From Calothrix sp. PCC 7103 (GTDB lineage Bacteria > Cyanobacteriota > Cyanobacteriia > Cyanobacteriales > Nostocaceae): a DNA stretch of 64,000 bases. A model generated the notes under the pieces. That model ran no database searches. It saw nothing but the letters and a program-made list of their open reading frames with translations, and was not told the DNA's origin. Each line of letters opens with the position of its first letter. Position 1 is the first letter of the stretch. Made by a program: the position numbers and the translations under genes. This document shows positions 53,201 through 62,362 of this stretch, in pieces. Location: assembly GCF_000331305.1 (NCBI RefSeq), contig NZ_KB217478.1:2949776-3013775 (forward strand), in the 5' to 3' direction.

Positions 53201-54436
53201 CGATGGTGGGAGGTTTGTCACTTTCCAGGTGTGGGGTTGGTAGAATAGAGATTGACTAATAACTTGATTTGCTTTTACCGCAAATCTAAATGACTGTACG
53301 ATATCTAATGATTGCACCCCCTGTTTAATATAGATTTTGGCGTTGTACAAACCTGGCAGCAAGCAACAATATGGCATTTGCATTTGAATTTCAACGGCAC
53401 CACTATGTATTTTAATTAATTTGTTATCACTTGCTGATGTAATGTATAAAAGACGCTCATATTGTCCTGATAAAGCCGAAATTATGACACCAAGATTTAA
53501 ATTGTCTATATTTTGATAAGCTTTGCAATTAATAGCTAAATTTGCAGGTTGACCTGATATTAATATTGGGATTATTTCACCTTGATTATCTTTGAAGCAT
53601 AATGAAGTAATATCAACACCCATACTTTCGGATTCATGTTTAGCTGGTAAATACATAATGCTCGAAGACTCAGAGTAAGTCACCATGTTTAAATCGTCTT
53701 CGTAAGCACGAATCACATCAGCAGTGTTACCAGATGTGATAATATTACCCTTTGCTAAATAAATCGAAGATTCACATACATTTAGTACAACATGTGGATT
53801 GTGAGCTACTAAAATAAAAGCTGTTCCCTGTTCCCGTAGCTGTGCTAGTTTTTGGTAGCACTTCATGCGAAATTTTATATCACCAACAGCTAATACTTCG
53901 TCAATTAATAGTACATCTGGTTCAATATGAACAGCGCAAGCAAACCCTAAACGTGCTGCCATTCCTGAACTATAAGTTTGTACAGGTGCATCAATGGCAG
54001 TATCAATTTCGGCAAAATCAATTACGTCTTTTAAGCGTTTAGTAATTTGTTGTGTCGATAACCCCAATATCGACATATTGGCATAAATATTTTCACGTCC
54101 TGTAAGGATGGGGTTAAACCCGGCGCCTAATGCAATAAGTGGCGCCACTCTACCACGCACTTTAATACATCCGGTGTCAGGTTTCATTAAACCGCTAATC
54201 AAACGTAATAAAGTAGTTTTACCTGCTCCGTTGGCACCGACTAAACCAAGTGCTTCACCAGGTTTTAGTTGTAAACTAATATTTTGTAATGCCCAAAATT
54301 CTCCATTACGTAGTTTTTCACTGTTTCTATTTGTACCTGTAATTTCTGTAATAATATCTTGAACACCATATTTTAAAGACTGTTTGAGATTACGACAGAA
54401 TTTTTTGGATACATTCTCAATAATTAAATAAGTCAT
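53198..54436 (-). CDS. ABC transporter ATP-binding protein for polysaccharide export (Wzt/TagH type)
   Basis: 412 residues. Residues about 1-245 are the ATPase: Walker A GLVGANGAGKTTLL, the Q-loop area, signature YSSGMAARLGFA, Walker B DVLLIDEVLAVGD and the switch histidine VAHNPH. About 150 additional residues form a C-terminal beta-sandwich of the Wzt type (IISALSGQYERLLYITS), which in known exporters binds the glycan end. It pairs with the permease gene 6 bp away on the same strand, and the two make an exporter for undecaprenyl- or lipid-linked glycan. The long C-terminal domain argues for recognition of a capped or modified chain. Confidence 0.92.
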   Translation of the reverse strand: MTYLIIENVSKKFCRNLKQSLKYGVQDIITEITGTNRNSEKLRNGEFWALQNISLQLKPGEALGLVGANGAGKTTLLRLISGLMKPDTGCIKVRGRVAPLIALGAGFNPILTGRENIYANMSILGLSTQQITKRLKDVIDFAEIDTAIDAPVQTYSSGMAARLGFACAVHIEPDVLLIDEVLAVGDIKFRMKCYQKLAQLREQGTAFILVAHNPHVVLNVCESSIYLAKGNIITSGNTADVIRAYEDDLNMVTYSESSSIMYLPAKHESESMGVDITSLCFKDNQGEIIPILISGQPANLAINCKAYQNIDNLNLGVIISALSGQYERLLYITSASDNKLIKIHSGAVEIQMQMPYCCLLPGLYNAKIYIKQGVQSLDIVQSFRFAVKANQVISQSLFYQPHTWKVTNLPPS

Positions 54437-54441
54437 ATTTT

Positions 54442-55284
54442 CTAACCTACCCGCTCAACAACAAATGGCATCGCAAGACGAAAGGCAATCCATGTTAGAA
54501 TTAACCCAATAAATGTAATAATGCTAACAATCCAAAATGCTGTAGATTGCGATAAGTTACCAGTAGTTGCTAACTCGCGCGCTGTAACTAGTAATGGTGT
54601 GACAGGGTTAAAATTTACTAAAGCTGCAAAAATACCTGTTTTGGGAACTGGATATATTACAGGTGTGAGAAATAACCAAAACCCTGTTATTAATGTTAAT
54701 CCTCTGGATATATCTTGATATAGTAGACCGAGTGGCGCCAGTAATATACCAATTAATGTTCCAAGTAAGATTAAATGAATAATTGCGACTGGGGCTAATA
54801 TAATTGTCCAGGTGACTGGTATTTGAAACCAAATAAATAAGGCAATAATTAGAAGAATTTTAATAGCAAAGTTAAATAAGGTTTCTCCGAGTTTGGCTAT
54901 AATTAATGCTTCGCGTGGAAAGTTGACTTTTGCGAGTATTGGTCTTGCTTGTGTAACTGCTTGTAATGGAGCATTTAACGCTTCGACGAATGTTTGCCAA
55001 AGTGCCGTGCTGAAGGTGACGTATGCTGGGTATGGTATATCTGTTTTTCCTACTTGAATAACGTTGGCTTGGTTTGCTAGGGTAAATCCTGCTGCCATAA
55101 CTATGGGTGGCAGAAATGCCCAAGTTATGCCAAGTAAAGATTGACGGTATTGTGAGTTGATGTCGCGTACCATGAGTCTCCATGCTAGTTCGCGCGATGC
55201 AAGAAGGTCTTGCCACATTTCGCGAAGTAGTTTTTTGGGATGTCGGAGACTGCTTAGAGGTGTGTAAATAATTTCTCGTTTCAT
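54442..55284 (-). CDS. ABC transporter permease for polysaccharide export (Wzm/TagG type)
   Basis: 280 residues from the ATG at 55284, which gives the family's usual start (MKREIIYTPLSSLRHPKKLL). The region holds REMWQDLLASRELAWRLMVR, the amphipathic cuff before the first helix, then six helices (GITWAFLPPIVMAAGFTLAN and onward). The same frame stays open up to 55521, adding 79 residues. That part crosses a CTCTGTG-type short tandem repeat (55295-55371), and no strong ribosome site favours it, though the ORF then begins 6 bp after the GT4 stop. The true start therefore needs proof. It forms one exporter with the ATPase gene 6 bp downstream. Confidence 0.88.
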   Translation of the reverse strand: MKREIIYTPLSSLRHPKKLLREMWQDLLASRELAWRLMVRDINSQYRQSLLGITWAFLPPIVMAAGFTLANQANVIQVGKTDIPYPAYVTFSTALWQTFVEALNAPLQAVTQARPILAKVNFPREALIIAKLGETLFNFAIKILLIIALFIWFQIPVTWTIILAPVAIIHLILLGTLIGILLAPLGLLYQDISRGLTLITGFWLFLTPVIYPVPKTGIFAALVNFNPVTPLLVTARELATTGNLSQSTAFWIVSIITFIGLILTWIAFRLAMPFVVERVG

Positions 55285-55294
55285 AGTGTCTGTA

Positions 55295-55371
55295 TTCTCT
55301 CTGTGTACTCTGCGTCTCCGTGGTAAATAAATCTTTTTTTCTGACCACAGAGACACAGAGAGCGCAGAGGA
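55295..55371. repeat. Short tandem repeats (CTCTGTG / CACAGAG) forming an inverted pair
   Basis: A block of CTCTGTGTACTCTGCGTCTC is followed by an inverted block ACCACAGAGACACAGAGAGC. It lies in the extended 5' part of the permease reading frame. Similar blocks occur near 32731, 44560, 57011, 59462 and 60273. Confidence 0.75.
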
Positions 55372-55527
55372 AGAGGGTTGATATTTTTTGGTGTAGTGGT
55401 TGGTTAGGAGTTTGTTTATTGGTTTGTCGAGGAGACGCAAGAGTTTGTTGATGATTTTGGCGCCGATACGTGAGGGTATTTTACTGGTGATTGGGTTGAT
55501 AATGGTCATAGACGGCGCCATCCTAAG

Positions 55528-56799
55528 CTAACAAGTTAATTTAATCCGCTCGAATTCGCGTTCTTGTTGGGGGACTAATTTCTGATATATTTCAACAAGT
55601 TCATCGTTGAGCTTATTAATTTCATAATGTTCTTCTACAAAACTTCTTGCTGCTTTTCCGATTTCTAACCAAGCAGCTTGATGTTCTATAAGATACATTA
55701 TTTTTTCCGCAATAGCATCTGCATCTCGTTCAGGTACAAGAAAACCCGAAATAGCATCTTGAACTAATTCGGGAATACCTCCGTGGAGGGTTGCGATAAC
55801 TGGTAGTCCCATTGCCATTGCCTCTTTCAAGGTGTTTACAGGTGCGTCTTGGTTGCCATCTTTTGCAGTAACGCTAGGTGCTATGAATATGTGAGAGTTA
55901 TTTAAAATTTCAATAATTTCTTGCTGGTTTTTTCTTCCTAGTAATTTAATTTTAGCACTCATATTGAGCGAGTGTATCAATTCTTGTAGATAATCTTGTA
56001 AACATCCGGCGCCTATAATGTTATACTCAATATCTACATTTGGGTATTGTTCTATAACTTTGGCAACACCGCGTATTCCGTACTCAATACCTTTTTTCTC
56101 GATTAAACGACCTGTAGTAACAATTTTGATTGCACCGTTGTAATTTATATAACGTGGTTGAAAAGCAAATCGGTTACAATCAATTCCAGAACCATGCACA
56201 ACTATTTTATTTGCATCACAGCCTAGTTTTATCGCGCGGTTACGAAAGAACTCGCAGTTACTTAGAAAAAAGTCACCTTCACGGAACAATTTTTTATAAA
56301 CATCGTCTCCATATTCTTTAACATACCAGCTAATATCATACCCACGGAGCGAAGTAATTAACTTACCTTGAATGGCACCTATCTCACGTAATATGACACC
56401 TTCAATACCGAACATTCCAAATTGACAGTGGATGATATCGTATGCTCGTAATGGCAGTAGGGGTATAACTAAATAAAATAACCTCAACGAAGCTGCAAGC
56501 CTTCCGTATTTCAATAAATTAAGCGACCGCAATATTATTTTATATGAGGAGCGGAACTTAACAGCCAATTTTATCGCCTTAAGCAGGCGCCATACATAAT
56601 TCTTAGAAACAGACGGAGCATAATATGTATGTTCTAATAAGTTGTAACTTACAACATCAGGATGAATTTTAGGTGTATCATCCGTTTCACGTGCATAAAT
56701 ATCAACTTGATGTCCACGCATGATTAAACCAACAGCTTGATTTAAAACAAACGTTTCAGTTAATACAGGAAATTTTTCAACTATAAAAGCAATTTTCAT
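55528..56799 (-). CDS. Glycosyltransferase family 4 (WcaL/AmsK-like)
   Basis: 423 residues with the GT-B layout. The N-terminus MKIAFIVEKFPVLTETFVLN is the WcaL/AmsK pattern of capsule and exopolysaccharide transferases. The C-terminal half has the nucleotide-sugar site GRLIEKKGIEYGIRGVAKVI and the acidic motif EAMAMGLPVIATLHGGIPEL. It would transfer a hexose to a lipid-linked glycan in the cytoplasm. It is the first gene of the minus-strand block followed by the Wzm/Wzt exporter and GT2, with gaps of 6 bp or so, consistent with one operon for a surface glycan. About 310 bp separate it from cruP on the other strand. Confidence 0.92.
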   Translation of the reverse strand: MKIAFIVEKFPVLTETFVLNQAVGLIMRGHQVDIYARETDDTPKIHPDVVSYNLLEHTYYAPSVSKNYVWRLLKAIKLAVKFRSSYKIILRSLNLLKYGRLAASLRLFYLVIPLLPLRAYDIIHCQFGMFGIEGVILREIGAIQGKLITSLRGYDISWYVKEYGDDVYKKLFREGDFFLSNCEFFRNRAIKLGCDANKIVVHGSGIDCNRFAFQPRYINYNGAIKIVTTGRLIEKKGIEYGIRGVAKVIEQYPNVDIEYNIIGAGCLQDYLQELIHSLNMSAKIKLLGRKNQQEIIEILNNSHIFIAPSVTAKDGNQDAPVNTLKEAMAMGLPVIATLHGGIPELVQDAISGFLVPERDADAIAEKIMYLIEHQAAWLEIGKAARSFVEEHYEINKLNDELVEIYQKLVPQQEREFERIKLTC

Positions 56800-57108
56800 A
56801 ACTTAACTAACAGCTTACTTGCTGTTTAAATGCTGTTTATTAAGGCATGTATAGCGGTCATTATATAGACTAGGCAGTTTTTATTGGCTCCGAAATAATA
56901 TTTACATATAGTATATGTTTGTCATTTCTTTATACTAGCTTAAGATAAAATAAATATTTTATCAGTGATTTTACTCACACATTAGTTTGACTTTCCACTT
57001 CATCTTAGGCATTCTCCTCTGTGTCTCTGTGGTAAAATATCTGCCCTCAAAACTATAAAATCCAAATATGGTTACGATTACTAGTATTGTTGTAATACTT
57101 TATTTACC
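56800..57108. other. 309-bp divergent spacer between GT4 and cruP
   Basis: AT-rich, with one CTCTGTG-type tandem repeat (57011-57036). It must hold the promoters of the glycan operon and cruP, but no boxes are firm. Confidence 0.5.
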
Positions 57109-58650
57109 ATGTCTCTAGCAGAAGAATTTCTTGCGCGTTTACCAGGTAACGTATGGGGTGGGTTACAGCGTGCTGATACCTTACTCGAACAATTGCGTAA
57201 AGGTAATATTCCTGTACCCACAGTAGTTACAGAAAATTCTGAGTGTATTGGTGATATTGAATCGGATGTGGTAATTTGCGGTGGTACGCTAGGAATATTG
57301 ATAGGCGCCGCTTTGGTACTTCGAGGTGCCTCAGTCGTACTATTAGAAAGAGGTATTTTAAAGGGAAGAGAACAAGAGTGGAATATCTCACGCCATGAGC
57401 TACAAGTATTTGTAGAGTTAGGACTGCTTACAGAACAAGAATTACAAAGAGCAATAGTTACAGAATATAATCCTGCACGAGTAGCGTTTCACGAGGGTGT
57501 AGAAATTTGGGTAAAAGACGTACTTAATATAGGAGTAGATCCAGCATACCTACTAGAGAAACTCAAACAAAAATTTCTAGAGAAAGGCGGTAAGTTATAT
57601 GAAAATACGCCATTCCAAGAAGCCGTCGTGCATCTAGACGGTGTAATTATTAATAAGCAATATAAAACCAGACTTTTGATAGATGCGATGGGACACTTTT
57701 CACCCATTGTCCAACAAGCGCGCCAAGGAAAGAAACCCGATGCAATTTGTTTAGTAGTTGGAACATGTGCCCAAGGTTTTCCGGAAAACCGAATCGGTGA
57801 CTTGTTGTTATCTAACACACCCTTGCACAATCAGTGTCAGTACTTTTGGGAAGCGTTCCCAGCTAAAGACGGAAGAACAACATACATGTTTACTTACATG
57901 GATGCAAATTTGCGGCGCCCAAACTTAGCAGCACTCTTTGAGGATTATCTCCGCTTAATGCCTCAATACCAAGGTGTGGAATTAGAACAGCTTGATATTA
58001 AGCGTGCATTATTTGGATATTTTCCATCCTATCGAGAAAGTCCGTTACAAACACCTTTCCATCGCATCTTACCAGTTGGAGACAGTAGTGGCAGTCAATC
58101 GCCGTTAAGTTTTGGTGGTTTTGGGGCAATGGTACGACATCTACGCAGGTTGACACAAGGTGTAGAAGAAGCGCTAGCGAGTGATGAGTTATCAAGTAAA
58201 GCTTTATCATTACTTCAACCATATCAACCCAACTTAACAGTTACATGGTTATTTCAGAAAGCCATGAGTGTAGGAATAGAGCAAAAAATAGGCGCCAATC
58301 AAATAAATAATTTGTTATCAGCAGTGTTTATCGAAATGCAAAAACTAGGAGAACCAATACTCAAACCATTTTTGCAAGATGTAATTCAATTTTCAGGGTT
58401 GACGCAAACCTTAATTAAAACAGGTTTACAGCATCCACTACTAGTTATGAGAATAATACCTCAAGTTGGAATTATTGCATTACTGGATTGGACAGTGCAT
58501 TACATAAATCTTGGTATTTACTCTATCTTATATTCATTAAATCAACATATGAAACCGTGGATAGAAAGATTATCATTACAACAACAATATTACTGGCACC
58601 GTCGCATCGACGCATGGAAATATGGTTCAGGAGGAGACTATTTTGATTGA
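57109..58650 (+). CDS. cruP: Lycopene cyclase paralogue CruP (FAD-dependent)
   Basis: 513 residues. The start NVWGGLQRADTLLEQLRKG and the FAD-binding VVICGGTLGILIGAALVLRG motif (about 52-75) are characteristic of CruP. The following family blocks GREQEWNISRHELQVF and TEYNPARVAFHEGVEIWVKD also match, as does GDSSGSQSPLSFGGFGAMVR further on. CruP is a flavoprotein of the CruA/CruP lycopene-cyclase group; in cyanobacteria and plants it has been linked to carotenoid-related photoprotection and epoxidation control, so its exact reaction is debated. It is located at or near thylakoid membranes. The C-terminal helices (IIPQVGIIALLDWTVHYINL) could anchor it. A pair of small membrane proteins follows on the same strand. 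Confidence 0.93.
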   Translation: MSLAEEFLARLPGNVWGGLQRADTLLEQLRKGNIPVPTVVTENSECIGDIESDVVICGGTLGILIGAALVLRGASVVLLERGILKGREQEWNISRHELQVFVELGLLTEQELQRAIVTEYNPARVAFHEGVEIWVKDVLNIGVDPAYLLEKLKQKFLEKGGKLYENTPFQEAVVHLDGVIINKQYKTRLLIDAMGHFSPIVQQARQGKKPDAICLVVGTCAQGFPENRIGDLLLSNTPLHNQCQYFWEAFPAKDGRTTYMFTYMDANLRRPNLAALFEDYLRLMPQYQGVELEQLDIKRALFGYFPSYRESPLQTPFHRILPVGDSSGSQSPLSFGGFGAMVRHLRRLTQGVEEALASDELSSKALSLLQPYQPNLTVTWLFQKAMSVGIEQKIGANQINNLLSAVFIEMQKLGEPILKPFLQDVIQFSGLTQTLIKTGLQHPLLVMRIIPQVGIIALLDWTVHYINLGIYSILYSLNQHMKPWIERLSLQQQYYWHRRIDAWKYGSGGDYFD

Positions 58651-58662
58651 GAAGTACGCTCG

Positions 58663-58711
58663 TTGTAAGCACTTTAGTGCTTCTCTATACAAGCACTGAA
58701 GTGCTTACAAC
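58663..58711. repeat. AAGCACT..AGTGCTT inverted repeats after cruP
   Basis: TTGTAAGCACTTTAGTGCTT and AAGCACTGAAGTGCTTACAA face each other around 8 nt, just after the cruP stop at 58650. They may act as its terminator. The same word occurs at 53180-53200. Confidence 0.7.
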
Positions 58712-58739
58712 AAATCTTTATAAAACCTTTTCAAAAAAC

Positions 58740-59444
58740 ATGTTAGAAAAACGAACCACAGGAAACAAAAACTTTACAACATTAATCAATTTACTACGAG
58801 AGCGGCAAACATTTCTAGAAGAAATACGCCAAGGAGTGAGACTACCCACAAAAATCATCTCCTTACTAGTATGCAGTTCCCTATTCCTAGCAATATACGG
58901 AGGAATAATAGGCGCCTATCACAGTTGGATGCAAGCACTATCATCAGCAGTCAAGCTACCAGCATTATACCTACTAACCCTACTAATCTGCCTACCAACC
59001 CTATACTTCTCCAATATCATATTTGGTTCCAAACGCTCATTTCCCCAACACTTTGCTTTAGTCCTAACAGCAGTATCAGTAATCAGCGTATTATTATTTA
59101 GCTTTGCACCAATAACACTCTTCTTCCTAATAACCACCAACAACTACCAATTCCTAATCCTCTTAAACGTCATCATTTTTTCTCTGACAGGATTTATTGG
59201 CATCTCCTCACTAAACCAAGCAGCAAAAATAGTCTTAGAACAAGACGGAGAAGGAAGTGACGTGCGTCGTAAAATCATCCGCTCCTGGTTACTACTATAC
59301 GCATTCGTAGGCAGTCAACTAGGATGGACACTACGACCATTCTTTGGCACACCCGACTCACCCTTCCAACTATTCAGAGAACGAGAAGGAAACTTTTACC
59401 TAAGCGTACTGCAATCAATAATGTACCTCCTAGGCTTCCGTTAA
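58740..59444 (+). CDS. Multi-pass membrane protein, paralogue 1 of a tandem pair
   Basis: 234 residues from the ATG at 58740; the longer reading from 58647 passes through the AAGCACT repeat and is not preferred. The N-terminal soluble segment NLLRERQTFLEEIRQGVRLP is followed by five or six helices: SLLVCSSLFLAIYGGIIGAY, LPALYLLTLLICLPTLYFSN, FALVLTAVSVISVLLFSFAP, FLILLNVIIFSLTGFIGISS, and a final WLLLYAFVGSQLGWTLRPFF. It ends in a conserved PFFGTPDSPFQLFR element. The protein at 59507-60217 is about 50% similar by eye and has the same order. No function is recognised; cyanobacterial relatives are annotated with varied, unproven names. The gene follows cruP closely, so a link to carotenoid or thylakoid function is possible. 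Confidence 0.7.
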   Translation: MLEKRTTGNKNFTTLINLLRERQTFLEEIRQGVRLPTKIISLLVCSSLFLAIYGGIIGAYHSWMQALSSAVKLPALYLLTLLICLPTLYFSNIIFGSKRSFPQHFALVLTAVSVISVLLFSFAPITLFFLITTNNYQFLILLNVIIFSLTGFIGISSLNQAAKIVLEQDGEGSDVRRKIIRSWLLLYAFVGSQLGWTLRPFFGTPDSPFQLFREREGNFYLSVLQSIMYLLGFR

Positions 59445-59461
59445 CTATACTCCTTTCTTCT

Positions 59462-59496
59462 CTTCCTTTGCGTCCTTTGCGTCCTTTGCGGTTAAA
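59462..59496. repeat. Short tandem repeat CTTTGCGTC x3
   Basis: Three CCTTTGCGT-type units ahead of the second membrane-protein gene. It is a typical short tandem repeat of this genome. Confidence 0.75.
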
Positions 59497-59506
59497 TAAA
59501 AAACTC

Positions 59507-60217
59507 ATGCTTCAACAAAAAAAGACAAACAATATCCAACACTTCACAGTACTACTAAGCCTACTAAGAGACCGTCAAAACTTCCTAGAAGAAATCAAAC
59601 AAAGCATACGCTTACAAAGCAAAGCAACATCACTATTCGTCACCAGTTCTATATTCTTCGCTATATACGGCGCCATAATAGGTTCATCCCACAGCCTTGC
59701 CCAAGCACTAGCAAGCGCCATCAAACTACCAGCATTCTACCTACTCACACTAATAATCTGTTTCCCCACCTTATTCTTCTTCAACGTACTGTTTGGTTCC
59801 CGCAGTAGCGTCCAACAGCACTTCGTCGTATTAATGACAGCAATCTCAGTAATTAGCGTCTTATTATTTAGCTTCGCACCAGTAACACTATTTTTCTTAA
59901 TCACCGCACCCAAAGCATATCAATTTTTCAAACTACTAAACGTCGCCATATTTGGCATCACAGGTTTCTTCGGCGTAAAATTTCTATACGAAGGAATGCA
60001 GTTATTATCAGAGCTAGATGAAGTCGGCAAAAAAACCCGCACCAGTATATTAAGGTCATGGTTACTACTTTATGGCTTCATTGGAATGCAGCTAGGTTGG
60101 TTCCTAAGACCATTTTTTGGCTCACCAGATACTAAATTCGAGATGTTTAGAGCAGTACAAGGCAACTTCTATTTAGATATAGTAGCAGCAGTATCCGAAA
60201 TTTTAGGCTACCGCTAA
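59507..60217 (+). CDS. Multi-pass membrane protein, paralogue 2 of a tandem pair
   Basis: 236 residues from the ATG at 59507 (the frame from 59324 runs through the upstream gene and a tandem repeat). It shares the order and many words of its neighbour: LLSLLRDRQNFLEEIKQSIR, AIYGAIIGSSHS, LPAFYLLTLIICFPTLFFFN, AISVISVLLFSFAPVTLFFL, and WLLLYGFIGMQLGWFLRPFF, with PFFGSPDTKFEMFR near the end. The conserved SWLLLY..G.QLGW.LRPFFG.PD block at the C-terminus is the strongest shared feature. The two copies probably arose by tandem duplication. Function unknown. Confidence 0.7.
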   Translation: MLQQKKTNNIQHFTVLLSLLRDRQNFLEEIKQSIRLQSKATSLFVTSSIFFAIYGAIIGSSHSLAQALASAIKLPAFYLLTLIICFPTLFFFNVLFGSRSSVQQHFVVLMTAISVISVLLFSFAPVTLFFLITAPKAYQFFKLLNVAIFGITGFFGVKFLYEGMQLLSELDEVGKKTRTSILRSWLLLYGFIGMQLGWFLRPFFGSPDTKFEMFRAVQGNFYLDIVAAVSEILGYR

Positions 60218-60231
60218 TATTTGAGAAGTTG

Positions 60232-60332
60232 TAGCACAGGCATCCCTGCCTGTGCAGTAATTTCATTTTATTTACCACAGAGGGCACAGAGGTAAGAGGA
60301 ATAAACCACAAAGGCACAAAGGTCACAAAGGA
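60232..60332. repeat. Repeat block after the membrane-protein pair
   Basis: TTGTAGCACAGGCATCCC and GCCTGTGCAG form a hairpin (60228-60257). CACAGAGG-type repeats (60273-60295) and CACAAAGG repeats (60304-60332) follow. No gene is seen here. Confidence 0.65.
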
Positions 60333-60403
60333 AGAATAGCAAGGAGAGAATACAACAAAACTGTGGTGCCTTAAATTTTGTTAACCATATAGTACATAAA
60401 TTA

Positions 60404-61873
60404 TTAAAGCTGGTTTTTCCATTGGTCTAACCCGATAAGAAGAATATTTTCTAGCCAAGATTGAAATCTTTGAATAACAAAGTTTTCTTGCTCTGTATAA
60501 GAAAATTGGAAGATTTCGCTACATAAAATATCAGGTTTATCGAAAATTACTTCTTGCTGTTCTGTTTTATCTCGGTACTCAATGAAGGCAGATGCTGCCA
60601 TAATACCGAAAAACTCGGCGCCTAATGCATGAAACGAAAGAGTAATTTCAGTTTGTCTCTCTTCTTTAATTTTTAGTCGAATCCAAGAATGGTAAGTTCT
60701 GGTATCAGCATAATATTCTAATATTTTAGCAGTGTAAACTACTTGTTGTCTAAACCAGTCAGCATTCCTTTCATTACTTCGTTCAACCAAAGCAAAATAA
60801 CTTGATTCTAGTTTTTTTAATTCATTATTTAAAGCAAAAGCAACTGCACCAAATTTTTCTTCTGCAATATTTTCCAGATGATGGGAAAGTTCAAAAGCAT
60901 GGTTTTGCATTTGCTGCATAGATTTTTGCTTTCTAGCTTTCAAACGCTCTATACTAGCTAAAATAACTCTTGTAAGTGGCTCATGGTCGTTAATAACATT
61001 TTTAGAAAGGGTTAATGCTTTAACAAATGCTTTTTTTTGAAGCTTTGTAAATAAACTAATCAAACTTGATAAGTTTCCATTGTCTGATTGCTCTAATGCG
61101 TCAAGATATTCATCCCGGTCATAACGTGTGACAACAAGAGGAAACCAATTTGCTTTGATAAAAATAAGCGAAGCTAACGCGCGCGCAACTCTTCCATTAC
61201 CATCTTGAAATGGATGAATTTGAGAAAATCGATGATGTAACCAAGCTGCTTCAACTTCTGGTGGAACTCTTTGCTTCATATGCTCTAAATGCATACTAAC
61301 CAAACGTTCCATTTCAGATTGAACTTGCATTGGAGGGCAATACTCATAAATTCCATCTTTACGAGTTGGATTATTTGGACATTGCTTCCACTGTCCTTGT
61401 AGAAGAGGAACTTGAACTTTACGTCCAAAAACATCAACAGCATCAACAGTTTTTTGGTACCGTGTTAAAATCTGATGCAATTCTCTAATAAAGAAAAGCG
61501 AAATTTCGCGTCCATCTTGCACAAAATGAAATAATGTTTCTAACGCATCTTGGTGAGCAATTAAAAATTGAACTATTAGTTCTGCTTGTTTATCAGTTGC
61601 ATCATAGGCAATTAAAGCTGTTTGAAATCCCTTTTCAATTAGAAGCTGTGTTGTCTCCTTATCAATAAAATAAAGATTTTCAATTATACCTGTTTCAATT
61701 GCCCATTCTCTACTTAATTGTTCGTTAAACTTTTTAAGTGTATCTGAATGTTGGAGTTTTTCAAGCTGACTTCTCCAAATTTCAGCAACACTTTCTAGTT
61801 CAGACGATGCTAACGCTACCCAGTTTACAGGTAAATCTTCAATTGGCTCCCATTTATTACGAATTAGTACCAT
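60404..61873 (-). CDS. Fic family protein (AMPylase-type), class II
   Basis: 489 residues. The Fic core HPFQDGNGRVARAL has catalytic His220. A helix with TGIIEN (Thr61, Glu65, Asn66) fits the inhibitory (S/T)xxxE(G/N) motif of class II Fic proteins, which blocks ATP until released, so the enzyme is likely kept off at rest. Fic enzymes transfer AMP or related groups to target proteins. The C-terminal 200 residues are helical with no recognised family. A shorter, 5'-truncated paralogue lies immediately upstream on the same strand (61903-62310). The target and trigger are unknown; both stand-alone regulation and toxin-like roles are possible. Confidence 0.92.
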   Translation of the reverse strand: MVLIRNKWEPIEDLPVNWVALASSELESVAEIWRSQLEKLQHSDTLKKFNEQLSREWAIETGIIENLYFIDKETTQLLIEKGFQTALIAYDATDKQAELIVQFLIAHQDALETLFHFVQDGREISLFFIRELHQILTRYQKTVDAVDVFGRKVQVPLLQGQWKQCPNNPTRKDGIYEYCPPMQVQSEMERLVSMHLEHMKQRVPPEVEAAWLHHRFSQIHPFQDGNGRVARALASLIFIKANWFPLVVTRYDRDEYLDALEQSDNGNLSSLISLFTKLQKKAFVKALTLSKNVINDHEPLTRVILASIERLKARKQKSMQQMQNHAFELSHHLENIAEEKFGAVAFALNNELKKLESSYFALVERSNERNADWFRQQVVYTAKILEYYADTRTYHSWIRLKIKEERQTEITLSFHALGAEFFGIMAASAFIEYRDKTEQQEVIFDKPDILCSEIFQFSYTEQENFVIQRFQSWLENILLIGLDQWKNQL

Positions 61874-61902
61874 ATTTATTTCCTCTATAAATGAGTATAA
61901 AT

Positions 61903-62362
61903 CTATGCCCGCAGTCCCAGCCCTTTAATTAATATTTTTTCTTGTAGACGTGAGAAAAGGTTGATTAAACGTGTTAAATCTCCTGAATCTGCTGCTTCCG
62001 CAGCATTAATATATTCTTGACGGTCATGACGTGTAATTACTATAGGGAATAATCCTTGACGTATAAATATTAATGATGCCAAAGTCCGAGCAACTCGACC
62101 ATTCCCATCTTGAAAAGGATGAATTTGTGTAAAGCGATGATGCAACCAAGCAGCTTCAATCTCTGGTGGTACACCCATCTCTAAATGATTGTTATGCATT
62201 TCAACCAAACGCTCCATTTCTGATATAATTTGTTCAGGAGGGCAGTACTGATGTATGATACCGTCTGGACGCTTAGGATTATTCGATTGATATTTCCATT
62301 GTCCATGCAATAAAGGTATTTCAACAAGATTATCAAATGAATCTTGTGCCCATGTAGTTGCT
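61903..62362 (-). pseudogene. 5'-truncated Fic paralogue
   Basis: The frame from the TTG at 62310 gives 135 residues with HPFQDGNGRVARTL (His64) and about 60% similarity to the middle of the adjacent Fic protein (for example LHHRFTQIHPFQDGN in both). The same frame stays homologous further upstream, through LVEIPLLHGQW back to about 62362 (KTVATTWAQDS, comparable to KTVDAVDVFGR in the full copy), where an in-frame TAA and the methyltransferase sequence begin. It has no N-terminal half and no ATG, and it ends early (KGLGLRA). It is therefore a remnant with an intact active-site loop. Confidence 0.75.

Noticed and set aside
54872-55348. 158-residue minus-strand ORF in another frame of the permease
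   Set aside because: Shadow of the Wzm-like gene; Ser/Arg/Thr-rich and without a plausible fold.
32731-60332. Regularly repeated CTCTGTG/CACAGAG, CTTTGCGTC and CATCCGTTA blocks as a possible CRISPR array
   Set aside because: The units are 7-9 bases and directly adjacent, without 30-40-base spacers, and no cas genes are present. They are short tandem repeats.
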